Position numbers and translations under genes: made by a program. DNA of 64,000 nucleotides. It comes from Marvinbryantia formatexigens DSM 14469. GTDB lineage: Bacteria > Bacillota > Clostridia > Lachnospirales > Lachnospiraceae. The DNA lies in assembly GCF_025148285.1 (NCBI RefSeq), contig NZ_CP102268.1, forward strand, positions 1-64,000, written 5' to 3'. The notes under the pieces are model-generated. The model had not been told where the DNA came from. It saw only the letters and a program-made list of their open reading frames with translations, and did no database searches. Below, in pieces: positions 34,161 through 42,952 of the stretch. Position 1 is the stretch's first letter. Every line of letters begins with the position of its first letter.

Positions 34161-35651
34161 TTACTCTCCTTTGCTGCAGTCAAGCTCAAACCAGAAGCAG
34201 ACGCCGTCCTCACAGTTATAAACGCCGTACTGCTGGTGCATGGATTCCATGATTGCCTTTACGATGGAAAGCCCGATTCCGCTTCCGCCGTATTCTCTGG
34301 TCCGCGCCTTGTCTACCTTATAAAATTTAATCCAGACCTTCTCCAGGTCCTCCTCCGGTATATGGCTGCCGGTATTAAAGACACTGGTGCGCACCTTATC
34401 TCCCTGCCGCCCGACGCTTACTTCAATCCTGCCACCCTCGTTCACATGGTTGAGCGCATTGCTGACATAATTTGTGACGACCTCCTCCAGCTTGAATTCA
34501 TCGCCCCAGACATACACCGGCGCCTGCTCGTCAAACTGAACCGAGACATTTTTCTGCTCCGCCAGAATCCGCGTCGACTGCACGACGCCGCCCAACAGCT
34601 CCGTCAAGTCAAAGCGCACCATGTTTACCACGTCGTTGCCAAATTCGAGCTGGTTCAGACTGAGCAGCTTCTTTACCATGTTGTTCATTTTGGACGCCTC
34701 GTCCATGATAACCTCGCAGTAAAACTCCCTGCTCTGCTCATCATCGTTGATGCATTCCTGCAGCCCCTCCGCATAGCCCTGAATCAGCGCAATCGGCGTC
34801 TTCAGCTCATGTGAGACATTAGACAGAAACTCCTTGCGCATCTCATCGATCTGCGTTTTCTTCTCAATATCCTTCTGCAGCTCGTTGTTCGCCGTTTTCA
34901 GCTCGGAAATCGTTTTTTCCAGCGTCTCCGACATGTGATTGAAATTTTTGCCAAGCTCACCGATCTCATTTTTTCCGCCGCTGGTATATTTCGCGTCAAA
35001 TTCCAGATTTGCCATCCTCCTGGAGAGGATGGTGAGCTCCTGGATGGGGTCGGAAATCTTTTTGGAAATACACCAGACCAGAAGGATACTCAGCAGCGAG
35101 GCAGCGATGATAATGTAAAAGGTAAACTGGTTGGATATTTTTACGTTTTCCACAATCGACTGCAGCGGTATACGCATCAGCAGATAGCAGCCGTTGTCCA
35201 GCTTCCCCCATGCCTCCAGGTACTCCGTGGAATCCGCGGAATCCTTAAATTTCTGGATGCTGTAGGAGCTCGTCTGCAGCAGGACATCCCGCTCGTCATC
35301 CAGCAGGTTAAAACCGTAAAGATAGCCCTGGATGCGCGCAAACATGATCTTGTCCTCCTGACTCTGGTAAACCGCCCAGGCGCTCCCGTTCGTGTCCACG
35401 TACAGAATCACCAGATCGACATTGTTGGTACCGCTGATGCGCCGGAAATTCCTGTCAAACGCATCTCCCTGGTAGTCTGCATAATCCTCCACGCGGTTGA
35501 TCTCATTATAGATCTCGATCAGATTCGACTCCTTCTGGCGGATGTAGAATTTTTCCAGAAACAGATTGTTGATCAGCAGATTCAGCGCCAGCATCACCCC
35601 GATCAGCCCCGCAAAGCTGATAATAAGCTGTGTTTTGATCGAGTGCTTCAT
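34161..35651 (-). CDS. Sensor histidine kinase
   Basis: 496 residues, inner-membrane sensor. Seen: two membrane helices (about 10-30 and 172-195) around an extracytoplasmic domain, HAMP (KKISDPIQELTILSRRMANL), HisKA with the phospho-acceptor in NVSHELKTPIALIQGYAEG, and an HATPase domain with NYVSNALNHV and GGSGIGLSIVKAIM. It follows its response regulator by 3 bases. Architecture is that of an OmpR/PhoR-type kinase; signal unknown. Confidence 0.94.
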   Translation of the reverse strand: MKHSIKTQLIISFAGLIGVMLALNLLINNLFLEKFYIRQKESNLIEIYNEINRVEDYADYQGDAFDRNFRRISGTNNVDLVILYVDTNGSAWAVYQSQEDKIMFARIQGYLYGFNLLDDERDVLLQTSSYSIQKFKDSADSTEYLEAWGKLDNGCYLLMRIPLQSIVENVKISNQFTFYIIIAASLLSILLVWCISKKISDPIQELTILSRRMANLEFDAKYTSGGKNEIGELGKNFNHMSETLEKTISELKTANNELQKDIEKKTQIDEMRKEFLSNVSHELKTPIALIQGYAEGLQECINDDEQSREFYCEVIMDEASKMNNMVKKLLSLNQLEFGNDVVNMVRFDLTELLGGVVQSTRILAEQKNVSVQFDEQAPVYVWGDEFKLEEVVTNYVSNALNHVNEGGRIEVSVGRQGDKVRTSVFNTGSHIPEEDLEKVWIKFYKVDKARTREYGGSGIGLSIVKAIMESMHQQYGVYNCEDGVCFWFELDCSKGE

Positions 35652-35654
35652 TGT

Positions 35655-36332
35655 TTATTCCACCTCGAATTTATAGCCCATACCCCAGATGGTTTTGATG
35701 TAATCTCCCTGTTTTCCCAGCTTGCTGCGCAGCTTTTTCACATGGGTATCGATGGTTCTTGCATCCCCGAAATAATCATAATTCCAGACACTGTTTAAAA
35801 TTTTCTCGCGTGACAGCGCAATGCCCTGATTTTCCATGAAATAGCTCAGGAGTTCAAATTCCTTATAGCTTAAGTCCACGCTCTGCCCGTCCGCCTTTAC
35901 GACATGCGCCGCCTTATCCAGGCTGATCTTTCCCGCGGTCATGATCTTATCCGGCGCCAGCGCGTTGCTTCTGCGCAGAATCGCCTCCACACGCGCCACC
36001 AGAATTTTCGGGCTGAACGGCTTGGAAATGTACTCATCCACGCCCAGCTCAAAGCCGAGCAGCTCATCCCGCTCGTCCGCACGCGCCGTCAGCATGATAA
36101 TCGGCACATTCGAGACGCCGCGGATCTCCCGGCAAACCTGCCAGCCGTCCATCTTCGGCATCATGACGTCCAGGATCACCAGCGCGATGTCCTTTGTAGA
36201 AAAAAAGACGTCGACCGCCTGCGCGCCATCCTCCGCCTCCAATACTGTAAAGTCTTTCTTCACCAGGAAGTCTTTCACCAGCTTTCGCATCCTGCTCTCA
36301 TCATCCACTACCAGAACCTTTAAATTTTCCAT
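35655..36332 (-). CDS. OmpR/PhoB-family response regulator
   Basis: 225 residues: receiver domain (VLVVDDESRMRKLVKDF, phospho-acceptor in ALVILDVMMPKMDGW, LTARADERD, YISKPFSP) and a C-terminal winged helix (LSYKEFELLSYFMENQGIAL, GDARTIDTHVKKLRSKLG). ATG 36332 has CGGAGG nine bases upstream; the longer frame to 36476 has no support. First gene of the regulator-kinase-Sir2-like operon, with a promoter at 36423-36451. Confidence 0.95.
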   Translation of the reverse strand: MENLKVLVVDDESRMRKLVKDFLVKKDFTVLEAEDGAQAVDVFFSTKDIALVILDVMMPKMDGWQVCREIRGVSNVPIIMLTARADERDELLGFELGVDEYISKPFSPKILVARVEAILRRSNALAPDKIMTAGKISLDKAAHVVKADGQSVDLSYKEFELLSYFMENQGIALSREKILNSVWNYDYFGDARTIDTHVKKLRSKLGKQGDYIKTIWGMGYKFEVE

Positions 36333-36422
36333 ATCCAAAGACCTCCGTTCCACGTTCCTTTCTTCTAAGTATGAAGATAGCACAGAAATATGTCGGTTTT
36401 GTGAAAATCCCCGACACGATTT

Positions 36423-36451
36423 ATAATACCATGAAATATTTTTTCCTACAA
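36423..36451 (-). promoter_or_regulatory. Sigma-A-like promoter of the two-component operon
   Basis: Minus strand TTGTAG (36451-36446), 17-base spacer, TATTAT (36428-36423). Confidence 0.55.
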
Positions 36452-36512
36452 GACAAGAATGGAAATGCATAACCATGCAACCGCCGGTTGACAGATTTCC
36501 ATGCCGGATTGA

Positions 36513-36541
36513 TTGACTGCAACCGCCCCGCCTGCTATAGT
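36513..36541 (+). promoter_or_regulatory. Sigma-A promoter of the XRE membrane regulator
   Basis: TTGACT (36513-36518), 17-base spacer ending TGC, TATAGT (36536-36541), 27 bases before the ATG. Both boxes are one or two bases off consensus, with an extended -10. Confidence 0.75.
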
Positions 36542-36568
36542 AAAAGAAAAAAGAAACGAGGATATTGT

Positions 36569-37561
36569 ATGATTTTAGCGGAAAAAATTATGGATCTCAG
36601 AAAAAAGAACGGCTGGTCACAGGAGGAGCTGGCACAGCAGCTCCGTGTGTCGCGGCAGTCCGTCTCGAAGTGGGAGGGCGGGCAGTCTGTTCCGGACCTG
36701 GATAAGCTGCTCGCGCTCAGTCAGATTTTCGGCGTGACGCTTGACTATCTGGTAAAGGATGAAATCAGCAGCGAGGAGGTGCAGTATACTGCAACAGACA
36801 TTCCGGAAGATGACCTGCCGCATGTATCTGTTGAGGAAGCGGACGCTTTTCTTGCCACTGTGCAGACAGCCGCCCGGCAGATTGCCTTCGGCGTTTCCCT
36901 CTGCATTCTCTCCCCCATCACGCTTCTGCTGCTCGGCATCCTCTCAGAGACAGGGCGGTCGCGCATTACGGAGGATATGGCGGGCGGTCTTGGCGTTGCC
37001 GTCCTCCTCATTATGGTCGCCGCCGCCATTCCGCTCTTTATTAAGAACGGAATGCAGCTTGACCACTACAAACATATTACGCAGCACAATTTCCACGCGG
37101 AATACGGCGTGGAGAGTATCGCACAGGACCGCATGGAGAAATTTTCCGGAACCTACACAAAAGGCATCATATACGGCGTCCTTATCATCATTCTCGGCGT
37201 CGTTCCCCTGATGCTGGCAGCCGGTTTTCATGCCTCCGATTTCATTATGGTCGTCTGCCTCTGCTTTCTGCTTGCTCTCATCGCCGTTGCCGTCTTCTTT
37301 CTGGTGAAAAACGGCATGATACAGGAAAGCTATCATCAGATTCTGCAGACCGGCGACTTTGCCCCGGAAAAAAGAGCCCAGAGCAGGCGCAACGAAACCA
37401 TCGGAACCATCTACTGGTGCAGTGTGACGGCAATTTATCTCGCTGTCAGCCTCGCCGAAAACAACTGGGACAAAAGCTGGATCATCTGGCCGGTAGCAGG
37501 CGTGCTTTTCGCCGCCGTGCTCGGCTTTGCACAGCTTCTGATGAAAGAGCGCCGGGAATAA
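36569..37561 (+). CDS. XRE-type regulator fused to a four-helix membrane domain
   Basis: 330 residues: N-terminal helix-turn-helix (IMDLRKKNGWSQEELAQQLR, VSRQSVSKWEGGQSVPD), an acidic linker, then hydrophobic helices near residues 110-130, 144-162, 215-238, 240-260 and 290-325. Membrane-tethered XRE regulators of this kind are common in Lachnospiraceae; the signal is unknown. ATG 36569 has ACGAGG upstream. The last 36 bases of the gene are the first part of a tandem repeat that continues past the stop codon. Confidence 0.85.
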   Translation: MILAEKIMDLRKKNGWSQEELAQQLRVSRQSVSKWEGGQSVPDLDKLLALSQIFGVTLDYLVKDEISSEEVQYTATDIPEDDLPHVSVEEADAFLATVQTAARQIAFGVSLCILSPITLLLLGILSETGRSRITEDMAGGLGVAVLLIMVAAAIPLFIKNGMQLDHYKHITQHNFHAEYGVESIAQDRMEKFSGTYTKGIIYGVLIIILGVVPLMLAAGFHASDFIMVVCLCFLLALIAVAVFFLVKNGMIQESYHQILQTGDFAPEKRAQSRRNETIGTIYWCSVTAIYLAVSLAENNWDKSWIIWPVAGVLFAAVLGFAQLLMKERRE

Positions 37562-37720
37562 AAACGCCTGCACGCAGGTCTGTCCGCAACGGGGCGCCCG
37601 GCTTTGCACAGCTTCTGACGAAAGAGCACCGGGAATAAAAACGCCTGCACGCAGGTCTGTCCGCGCCGGGCGCCCGGCTTTGCACAGCTTCTAAACAAAG
37701 AAGCGCCGGGGCGCCCTCCC
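37523..37720 (+). repeat. Tandem repeat, 76-77 bp unit, about 2.6 copies
   Basis: Units begin at 37523, 37600 and 37676 with GGCTTTGCACAGCTTCT. The first unit covers the last codons of the XRE membrane gene (GFAQLLMKERRE); the second would still encode GFAQLLTKEHRE; the third is partial and mutated. Each full unit contains the short palindrome CCTGCACGCAGG. Confidence 0.9.
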
Positions 37721-37751
37721 GGCAGCCCTGTAAAAAATATCCGCCAGACAG

Positions 37752-39554
37752 CTACATCAGAAAGCGCGCCCAGCCAAGCAGCGGTCCCAGCACCATAATG
37801 CGCAGCCTGCGCTGCGTGCTTATCTCCTGCATCACCTGCCCCTGGGCAAGCTCATATTCCGTTTCACTGAGCACCTGGAGGGCATCCTTTTCGTAATTTC
37901 CCATTTCCTCCCGCAGCGCCCGGTTGAGCGGCTCGCTGTCGATCACCAGCATCAGCTCCGTATCCAGATAGGCGCTGCGCATATCCCAGTTAAAGGAACC
38001 GATTGCGGAAATATTATCATCGATGACAAAGCATTTTCCGTGATAGGAAATCCCGCCGTCGTACTCCATGATCCGCACGCCGGTATCCAGGATTTTCCCT
38101 TTGTATTTCTGATAATCCATTGCCCCGAAGGGATTGCCGTTGTTGGCGACCGAGTTGGTCATCATCCACACCTCCGCCTCCCCCGCGCAGACCTGGCGCA
38201 GCCGCTCCAGCATCCAGTCATTGCAGACAATATAGGGCGTGTGGAACACAACCTCCTCTTCTGCCTGCTTCATCAGCTCCGTAATGGTGTAATATACCAC
38301 CGGCTCCTTGGAAAAAATATGAATGGGATTTGATACCAGCCGGATACTTGTGGCTGGCAGCGTTTCCGCCTCATAATCCGGCGTCTCAAACCAGTCGCCG
38401 TGCTCCTGCTTCATCGTCTCATAGAGCTCCTCCAGCTCCGCGCGCGCCTCCAGAACCGCAGAGCTGCCGCTCCATATCCGGCTCTCCCCAGTCAGGCGGC
38501 AGTCTTTGCTGTTCCACACCTGCGTAAAATAATCCTTCACCTGGAAAAGCGACGCCTTATACCCTTTTTCTGTGTCAGTATCCCCGGCTTCTTTGGCGCC
38601 TGCCATCTGAGGCTCCTGGTCCGCTTCCCGGTAAACCAGCACATCCCAGTCATAATTCTTATAGCCCGGCTGATCTCCCAGAAAATAATCGTAGGTGTTG
38701 CGCCCGCCAAGAATATAGGCAAAATCATCCGCAATCAGATATTTATCGTGCAGTCTGCCCATCGCCGTCCACGGTCTTAACAAATCCGGCGTATTATAAG
38801 CTTTGATTTCCACCTGCTCCATCTGTGCAAGCGCAAGAAAATAGGGATTTCCCCAGACCTGCATCAGATAATACATGCCGTCCGTCAGTATGGAAATCTT
38901 CACGCCCCGCTCCGCCGCCGCCATAAGAGCCGCCAGCACCTGCTTTCCGCTGGTATCAGCGTCAAATTCCAGCGTGGACAGGATAATCTCCTCCTGCGCC
39001 TGCTCAATCAGACGGATGCGCTCCTTCAGCGCCTCCCCGTTCTGCGCAATCACTTTTGCACGCTCCCCGCTGTAGCCGTCGCCGTAAAAATCCTCCGCCG
39101 CAAACGCCTTTTCTGTGCTCTCCATGACAGACGGCTGATGCGCAAACGGCAGGATTGCGCCGCCCGCAATATAACATACGAGAACAACTGTAAGTACACG
39201 CCTGTGCCGCATTTTCACACAGCGCATGGCGCGCAGCAGCGCCTCCACCACCAGCGCCGCCATCCCGGCGCACGCCAGAATATCCGCGATAAAAAAAGAA
39301 TCCGCCGGCAAAAACATGCACAGCAGCATGGCAATGCCAAGCACCGCCATGCATTTTTTTTCGTCCGGATGCGACACTCTTTCGGCAGATCTTTTCCTCA
39401 AAAAGAGTTCCTCCAGAAGCATAACGGCTATTGCGGCGGCATATACCGCCAGCAGGACGCACATTACCGGATAGCGCCCCGTCAGGATCACCGCCAGGAT
39501 TCCGGCGGTCAGATGAAGCAGCGGAACGTATTTTCCGCGAATCCATCGTATCAT
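37752..39554 (-). CDS. Phospholipase D family protein (cardiolipin-synthase-like)
   Basis: 600 residues. N-terminal third has about six membrane helices; then two HKD half-sites: RLHDKYLIADDFAYILGGRN near residue 268 and YHGKCFVIDDNISAIGSFN near residue 517. PLD-type enzymes transfer phosphatidyl groups or cut phosphodiesters at the membrane. It overlaps the upstream hydrolase by ATGA, so the pair is co-translated. Larger than ordinary cardiolipin synthase because of an insertion between the half-sites, so substrate is uncertain. Confidence 0.88.
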   Translation of the reverse strand: MIRWIRGKYVPLLHLTAGILAVILTGRYPVMCVLLAVYAAAIAVMLLEELFLRKRSAERVSHPDEKKCMAVLGIAMLLCMFLPADSFFIADILACAGMAALVVEALLRAMRCVKMRHRRVLTVVLVCYIAGGAILPFAHQPSVMESTEKAFAAEDFYGDGYSGERAKVIAQNGEALKERIRLIEQAQEEIILSTLEFDADTSGKQVLAALMAAAERGVKISILTDGMYYLMQVWGNPYFLALAQMEQVEIKAYNTPDLLRPWTAMGRLHDKYLIADDFAYILGGRNTYDYFLGDQPGYKNYDWDVLVYREADQEPQMAGAKEAGDTDTEKGYKASLFQVKDYFTQVWNSKDCRLTGESRIWSGSSAVLEARAELEELYETMKQEHGDWFETPDYEAETLPATSIRLVSNPIHIFSKEPVVYYTITELMKQAEEEVVFHTPYIVCNDWMLERLRQVCAGEAEVWMMTNSVANNGNPFGAMDYQKYKGKILDTGVRIMEYDGGISYHGKCFVIDDNISAIGSFNWDMRSAYLDTELMLVIDSEPLNRALREEMGNYEKDALQVLSETEYELAQGQVMQEISTQRRLRIMVLGPLLGWARFLM

Positions 39555-40942
39555 TTCACCACATCCATTATAAACTCTGCAATGTCATCTATTACCTGTG
39601 TATCTACATGGCTTTTCACCGCATATTCCGTGATATCCCGCTTTCCCTGCGTAGGCATCATCAGATGATTTAAGCCTTCATAGAGATGAAAAACAACATT
39701 ATCCCTGCCGCCGAGCGCCTCCTGCCAGAGCGCGTAATCCTTCTCCGGATATACCTGGAAATCGGCATCGCCCTGCAAAACAAGTACCGGCATTTTCACC
39801 TCGTTGATAAAGTTCATTCCGCAGTATTCCTTAATCGACTTCCAGTACCGTGCCGGAATGCCGAGCAGCATGCCGTCGTCCGGCTGATTATCCAGATCTT
39901 CCCGCAAAATCTTCGTGTCAGCCTCCACCTGCTCCGCCGCCTCTGCAAGCTGCGCCTGCTGCTCCTCCGTCAGATTGCCTGCTTCCGCCGCTGCGATCAC
40001 CTCCTGGTTCTGATCATAGGAGATTTCCCAGAGCGGGCGCAGACTGCCCGCCATCGAAATAATACCGGTAAGCTGCGGATGCTCTGCCGCAATCGCCGGA
40101 CACAGACATCCGCCAAGCGAATGACCAAGCACAAAAATATGGCTGCCGTCCACCCGCGCGTCCTCCTGCATCAGCTTAATCGCCGCATCCACATCATCTA
40201 AGGATTCCTCACGCAGCGTGACCATCTCTGCCGAGCCCACATCCGGGCAGTCCGGATATACATAGTAGCGCTTGTCATAGCGCAGCACCGCAATGCCGCG
40301 CGCCGCAAGTCCGTGCGCGATATCCGCAAACGGCTTGTTTCCGTTAATATTTTCATCCCGGTCAGAGGACCCGGATCCATGCACCAGAATCACAACCGGC
40401 GGCTTTTCCACATCCACCGGCAGCGTCAGCGTGCCGCCCAGCGGAACACGCTCATCCGCTGTCACCGTCACCTCTTCCTCCGTGTACGCCGCAGCGCCGT
40501 CCTCAGACTGCGTCTCCTCCTCATATTCCTCCACATCGGCGTAGGTAATCTGCATTCCGGCAATCTTTCCCTCTCCGTCATAAACAATGTGAAGCTTCAT
40601 TCCGTTATTTTCATAGTGTTCCAGAATATCCACAACAACATACGCGCCCTGCTCATAGCTCTCCGCGGAAATCGTCTCCAGAAAATCTCCCAGAATGGCA
40701 ACTGCGGAATCCCATCCGCTCTTTAGCGTATCTTCATCGAGCGCCGCCGCCATTTCTGCATTAAACTTTTCCGTCACCGCAGCAAAATTCCCTGTCTGCA
40801 TATCCTCCGCCACCTGCAGAGCATCCTCCTTCAGGCTCTCCGCATCCGGCTGCGGCAGAAGCGCCGCCCTTCCCGCTGCCGCCGGCAGCAGCATCAGCGC
40901 CAGGCAAAGCAGCAATCCCGTAAACATCCATTTTCCTCTCAT
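39551..40942 (-). CDS. Secreted alpha/beta hydrolase with DUF3887-like N-terminus
   Basis: 463 residues: a signal peptide (TGLLLCLALMLLPAAAGRA), a DUF3887-like domain (MQTGNFAAVTEKFNAEM to about residue 135), and an alpha/beta hydrolase with VILVHGSGSSDRDENI, nucleophile FVLGHSLGG, LVLQGDADFQV and a C-terminal GLNHL histidine. Predicted extracellular esterase or peptidase. AAGGGAG precedes the ATG. First gene of the hydrolase-PLD operon behind a MerR-type promoter. Confidence 0.88.
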   Translation of the reverse strand: MRGKWMFTGLLLCLALMLLPAAAGRAALLPQPDAESLKEDALQVAEDMQTGNFAAVTEKFNAEMAAALDEDTLKSGWDSAVAILGDFLETISAESYEQGAYVVVDILEHYENNGMKLHIVYDGEGKIAGMQITYADVEEYEEETQSEDGAAAYTEEEVTVTADERVPLGGTLTLPVDVEKPPVVILVHGSGSSDRDENINGNKPFADIAHGLAARGIAVLRYDKRYYVYPDCPDVGSAEMVTLREESLDDVDAAIKLMQEDARVDGSHIFVLGHSLGGCLCPAIAAEHPQLTGIISMAGSLRPLWEISYDQNQEVIAAAEAGNLTEEQQAQLAEAAEQVEADTKILREDLDNQPDDGMLLGIPARYWKSIKEYCGMNFINEVKMPVLVLQGDADFQVYPEKDYALWQEALGGRDNVVFHLYEGLNHLMMPTQGKRDITEYAVKSHVDTQVIDDIAEFIMDVVK

Positions 40943-40970
40943 GATTAATTCTCCCTTCGCTTTTTACCAT

Positions 40971-41001
40971 ACGATACACCTTCCACAAGGTGGAATGTCA
41001 A
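40971..41001 (-). promoter_or_regulatory. MerR-type promoter (19-bp spacer) of the hydrolase-PLD operon
   Basis: Minus strand TTGACA (41001-40996), then 19 bases, then TATCGT (40976-40971). The spacer holds the palindrome TTCCAC-CTT-GTGGAA (40981-40995). An overlong spacer filled by a dyad is the hallmark of promoters activated by MerR-family regulators. No merR-like gene is in this window. Confidence 0.7.
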
Positions 41002-41069
41002 CTGCTTTTTCTGATTAAGATATGCCTGCGCAGGCAGTATCCGGCTTTATACTTCCGGAGCTGCCCCCT

Positions 41070-42803
41070 CTACTGATATTTCTGCACCACAATCTGAATA
41101 CTGCGCAGCCCGTTGTATTCATGAATGGACGGGTAGTAGATTACGGAGAGCTGCACCGCATTTCTCCTGCCCTGGAAAAGCTTTTCCGTCTCTGTGCGTC
41201 CATATTTTTCTTCAACATATTCCCGAAAGAGCGTCGCATCACCAAAGTAAACGGCGTCCATCACCGTCCCGGCGGCGTTCGCCACCCGCAGACGGACGAC
41301 CCTGCCGCTCTGCCCGACTGCCCTTGCGCTTAAAATATCCAGATTTTTTTCCGCAAACACCGGCTTGCTGTTACCCTTTCCAAAAGGCTCCAGACAGGAG
41401 AGCTCTTCAATCAGCCGCTCCGTGATATAGCCCAGCGGCATCGGTACATCTATCACGATCTTTTCCGTCAGATCCTCCTGGGTGAGCGTTGTCTGCGCAT
41501 TCAGCCGCCTGCGCAGCTCCCCGACATTTTCCTTTTCCAGGGAGCAGCCCGCCGCCATCGGATGCCCGCCAAATTTCAAAAAGAGGTCGGCGCATTTCTG
41601 CAGCTCCTGGAACATCGAATAGCTCTCGATCGAACGCCCTGAGCCCTTCACAGCGCTCTCCCCCTGCGTCAGCACGATTGCCGGACGGTAATAGCGCTCC
41701 CGCAGCCGTCCGGCGATAATTCCGGCAAGACTTTCGTGACAGTCCGGCAGATAAACCACCAGCACCTTATCGTCACGCATGGGACCGTTTTCAATCAGCT
41801 CCACCGCCTGCTCATAGCCCTCCAGCGTCATCGCCTTGCGCCGCTCATTCAGCTCCAGCAGCTCCTCCGCCAGAAGCGTTGCCTCCGCCTCCGACTGCGC
41901 CAGCAGCAGCTCCAGCGACTTCTTTGCCGTGTCCAGCCGCCCGCCCGCGTTCAGACAGGGACCGAGCACAAAACCGATGTGATAAGACGTAATCTCCTTA
42001 TCCTGCAGATTATTCACGCGGATAAGCGCCTGCAGTCCCGGATTTTCCGTATGATTGAGCTGCAGCAGCCCTTCCTTTACGAGAATGCGGTTTTCCCCGG
42101 TAAGGTCCATCACATCGCCGACCGTCGCAAATCCCGCAAGCTCTATCAGCTTCTCACTTTCATCCTGCGGGATGCCCATCGCCTCACAGAGCACCGTTAC
42201 CAGCTTATACGCCACCGCCGCGCCGCAGAGATTCTTGTAGGGGTACGGACAGCTTTTCTGGTGCGGATTCACCAGCGCGTCCGCCTCCGGAAGCACTTCT
42301 CCCGGCTCATGATGGTCCGTCACGATCACCGTCATGCCAAGGCTTCGCGCGTAGGCGACCTCCTCCACCGCCGCAATGCCATTGTCGCACGTCAAAATCG
42401 TATCCACGCCCTCATCCCCCGCCAGGTCAATCAGATTCCGGTTCAGCCCGTACCCGTCCAGAATACGGTCCGGCAGGTCATAATCCACATTCGCCCCGCA
42501 AAGCTGCAGCGCCCGGTACAAAATACAGGTCGCGCACACACCGTCAATATCATAATCTCCTATGATGCGGATTTTTTTCTGCGCGTCAATCTTATCCGCC
42601 AGCAGCGCCGCCGCTTTGTCGCAGTCCTTCATCTGGTGGGCGCTGTGCAGATTTAAGAGACTTCCGTTTAAATATTCCTCGATAGCCGCATCCCCGACGA
42701 CGTCCCGGTTGCGTATCAGCCGCGCCGTCACCTGGTCAATGCCGAATTTCTCCGCAATGGCGCCAAAATCCGCCCGTTTGGCGGCAACCACCCATTTTTG
42801 CAT
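41070..42803 (-). CDS. recJ: Single-stranded-DNA-specific exonuclease RecJ
   Basis: 5'-3' exonuclease of recombination and repair. Seen: IRIIGDYDIDGVCATCILYR (DHH motif I), CDNGIAAVEEV, VTDHHEPGEVLP, GAAVAYKL, then DHHA1 (ESLAGIIAGRLRERYYRP, GSGRSIESYSMF, GGHPMAAGCSLE) and an OB-like C-terminus. The ATG at 42803 gives 577 residues; a longer in-frame start would translate the dispersed repeat and is rejected. Downstream of secDF as in many Clostridia. Confidence 0.95.
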   Translation of the reverse strand: MQKWVVAAKRADFGAIAEKFGIDQVTARLIRNRDVVGDAAIEEYLNGSLLNLHSAHQMKDCDKAAALLADKIDAQKKIRIIGDYDIDGVCATCILYRALQLCGANVDYDLPDRILDGYGLNRNLIDLAGDEGVDTILTCDNGIAAVEEVAYARSLGMTVIVTDHHEPGEVLPEADALVNPHQKSCPYPYKNLCGAAVAYKLVTVLCEAMGIPQDESEKLIELAGFATVGDVMDLTGENRILVKEGLLQLNHTENPGLQALIRVNNLQDKEITSYHIGFVLGPCLNAGGRLDTAKKSLELLLAQSEAEATLLAEELLELNERRKAMTLEGYEQAVELIENGPMRDDKVLVVYLPDCHESLAGIIAGRLRERYYRPAIVLTQGESAVKGSGRSIESYSMFQELQKCADLFLKFGGHPMAAGCSLEKENVGELRRRLNAQTTLTQEDLTEKIVIDVPMPLGYITERLIEELSCLEPFGKGNSKPVFAEKNLDILSARAVGQSGRVVRLRVANAAGTVMDAVYFGDATLFREYVEEKYGRTETEKLFQGRRNAVQLSVIYYPSIHEYNGLRSIQIVVQKYQ

Positions 42804-42828
42804 ATGTATTTCCCCGCTTCCTTCCAGA

Positions 42829-42872
42829 ACTAAAAAACGTCCGCCGGACGTTTTTGTCGTATACATGGCAAC
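42829..42872 (-). repeat. Dispersed 17-mer plus hairpin element, copy 3
   Basis: Minus strand GTTGCCATGTATACGAC, then arms AAAAACGTCC and GGACGTTTTT around GGC, then TAGT; ends 25 bases before the recJ start. A second, partial 17-mer (TTGCCATGCATCCGA, complement of 42905-42919) sits just after the secDF terminator, so about 40 bases separate terminator and full element here. Confidence 0.9.
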
Positions 42873-42920
42873 ACCTACAGGGCCTGCCACCGGCAGCTCC
42901 CTTCGGATGCATGGCAATTC

Positions 42921-42946
42921 AAAAAGGGACCGCTCTTCACGGTCCC
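42921..42946 (-). terminator. Terminator after secDF
   Basis: GGGACCG and CGGTCCC-type arms (42926-42946) followed on the minus strand by TTTTT, seven bases after the secDF stop codon. Confidence 0.85.
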
Positions 42947-42952
42947 CACACT

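Noticed and set aside
33723-34814. 363-codon plus-strand frame
   Set aside because: Antisense of the Sir2-like and kinase genes.
42804-42917. Longer RecJ start reading through repeat copy 3
   Set aside because: The extension encodes the repeat and terminator flank, not family sequence; ATG 42803 gives the normal RecJ start.
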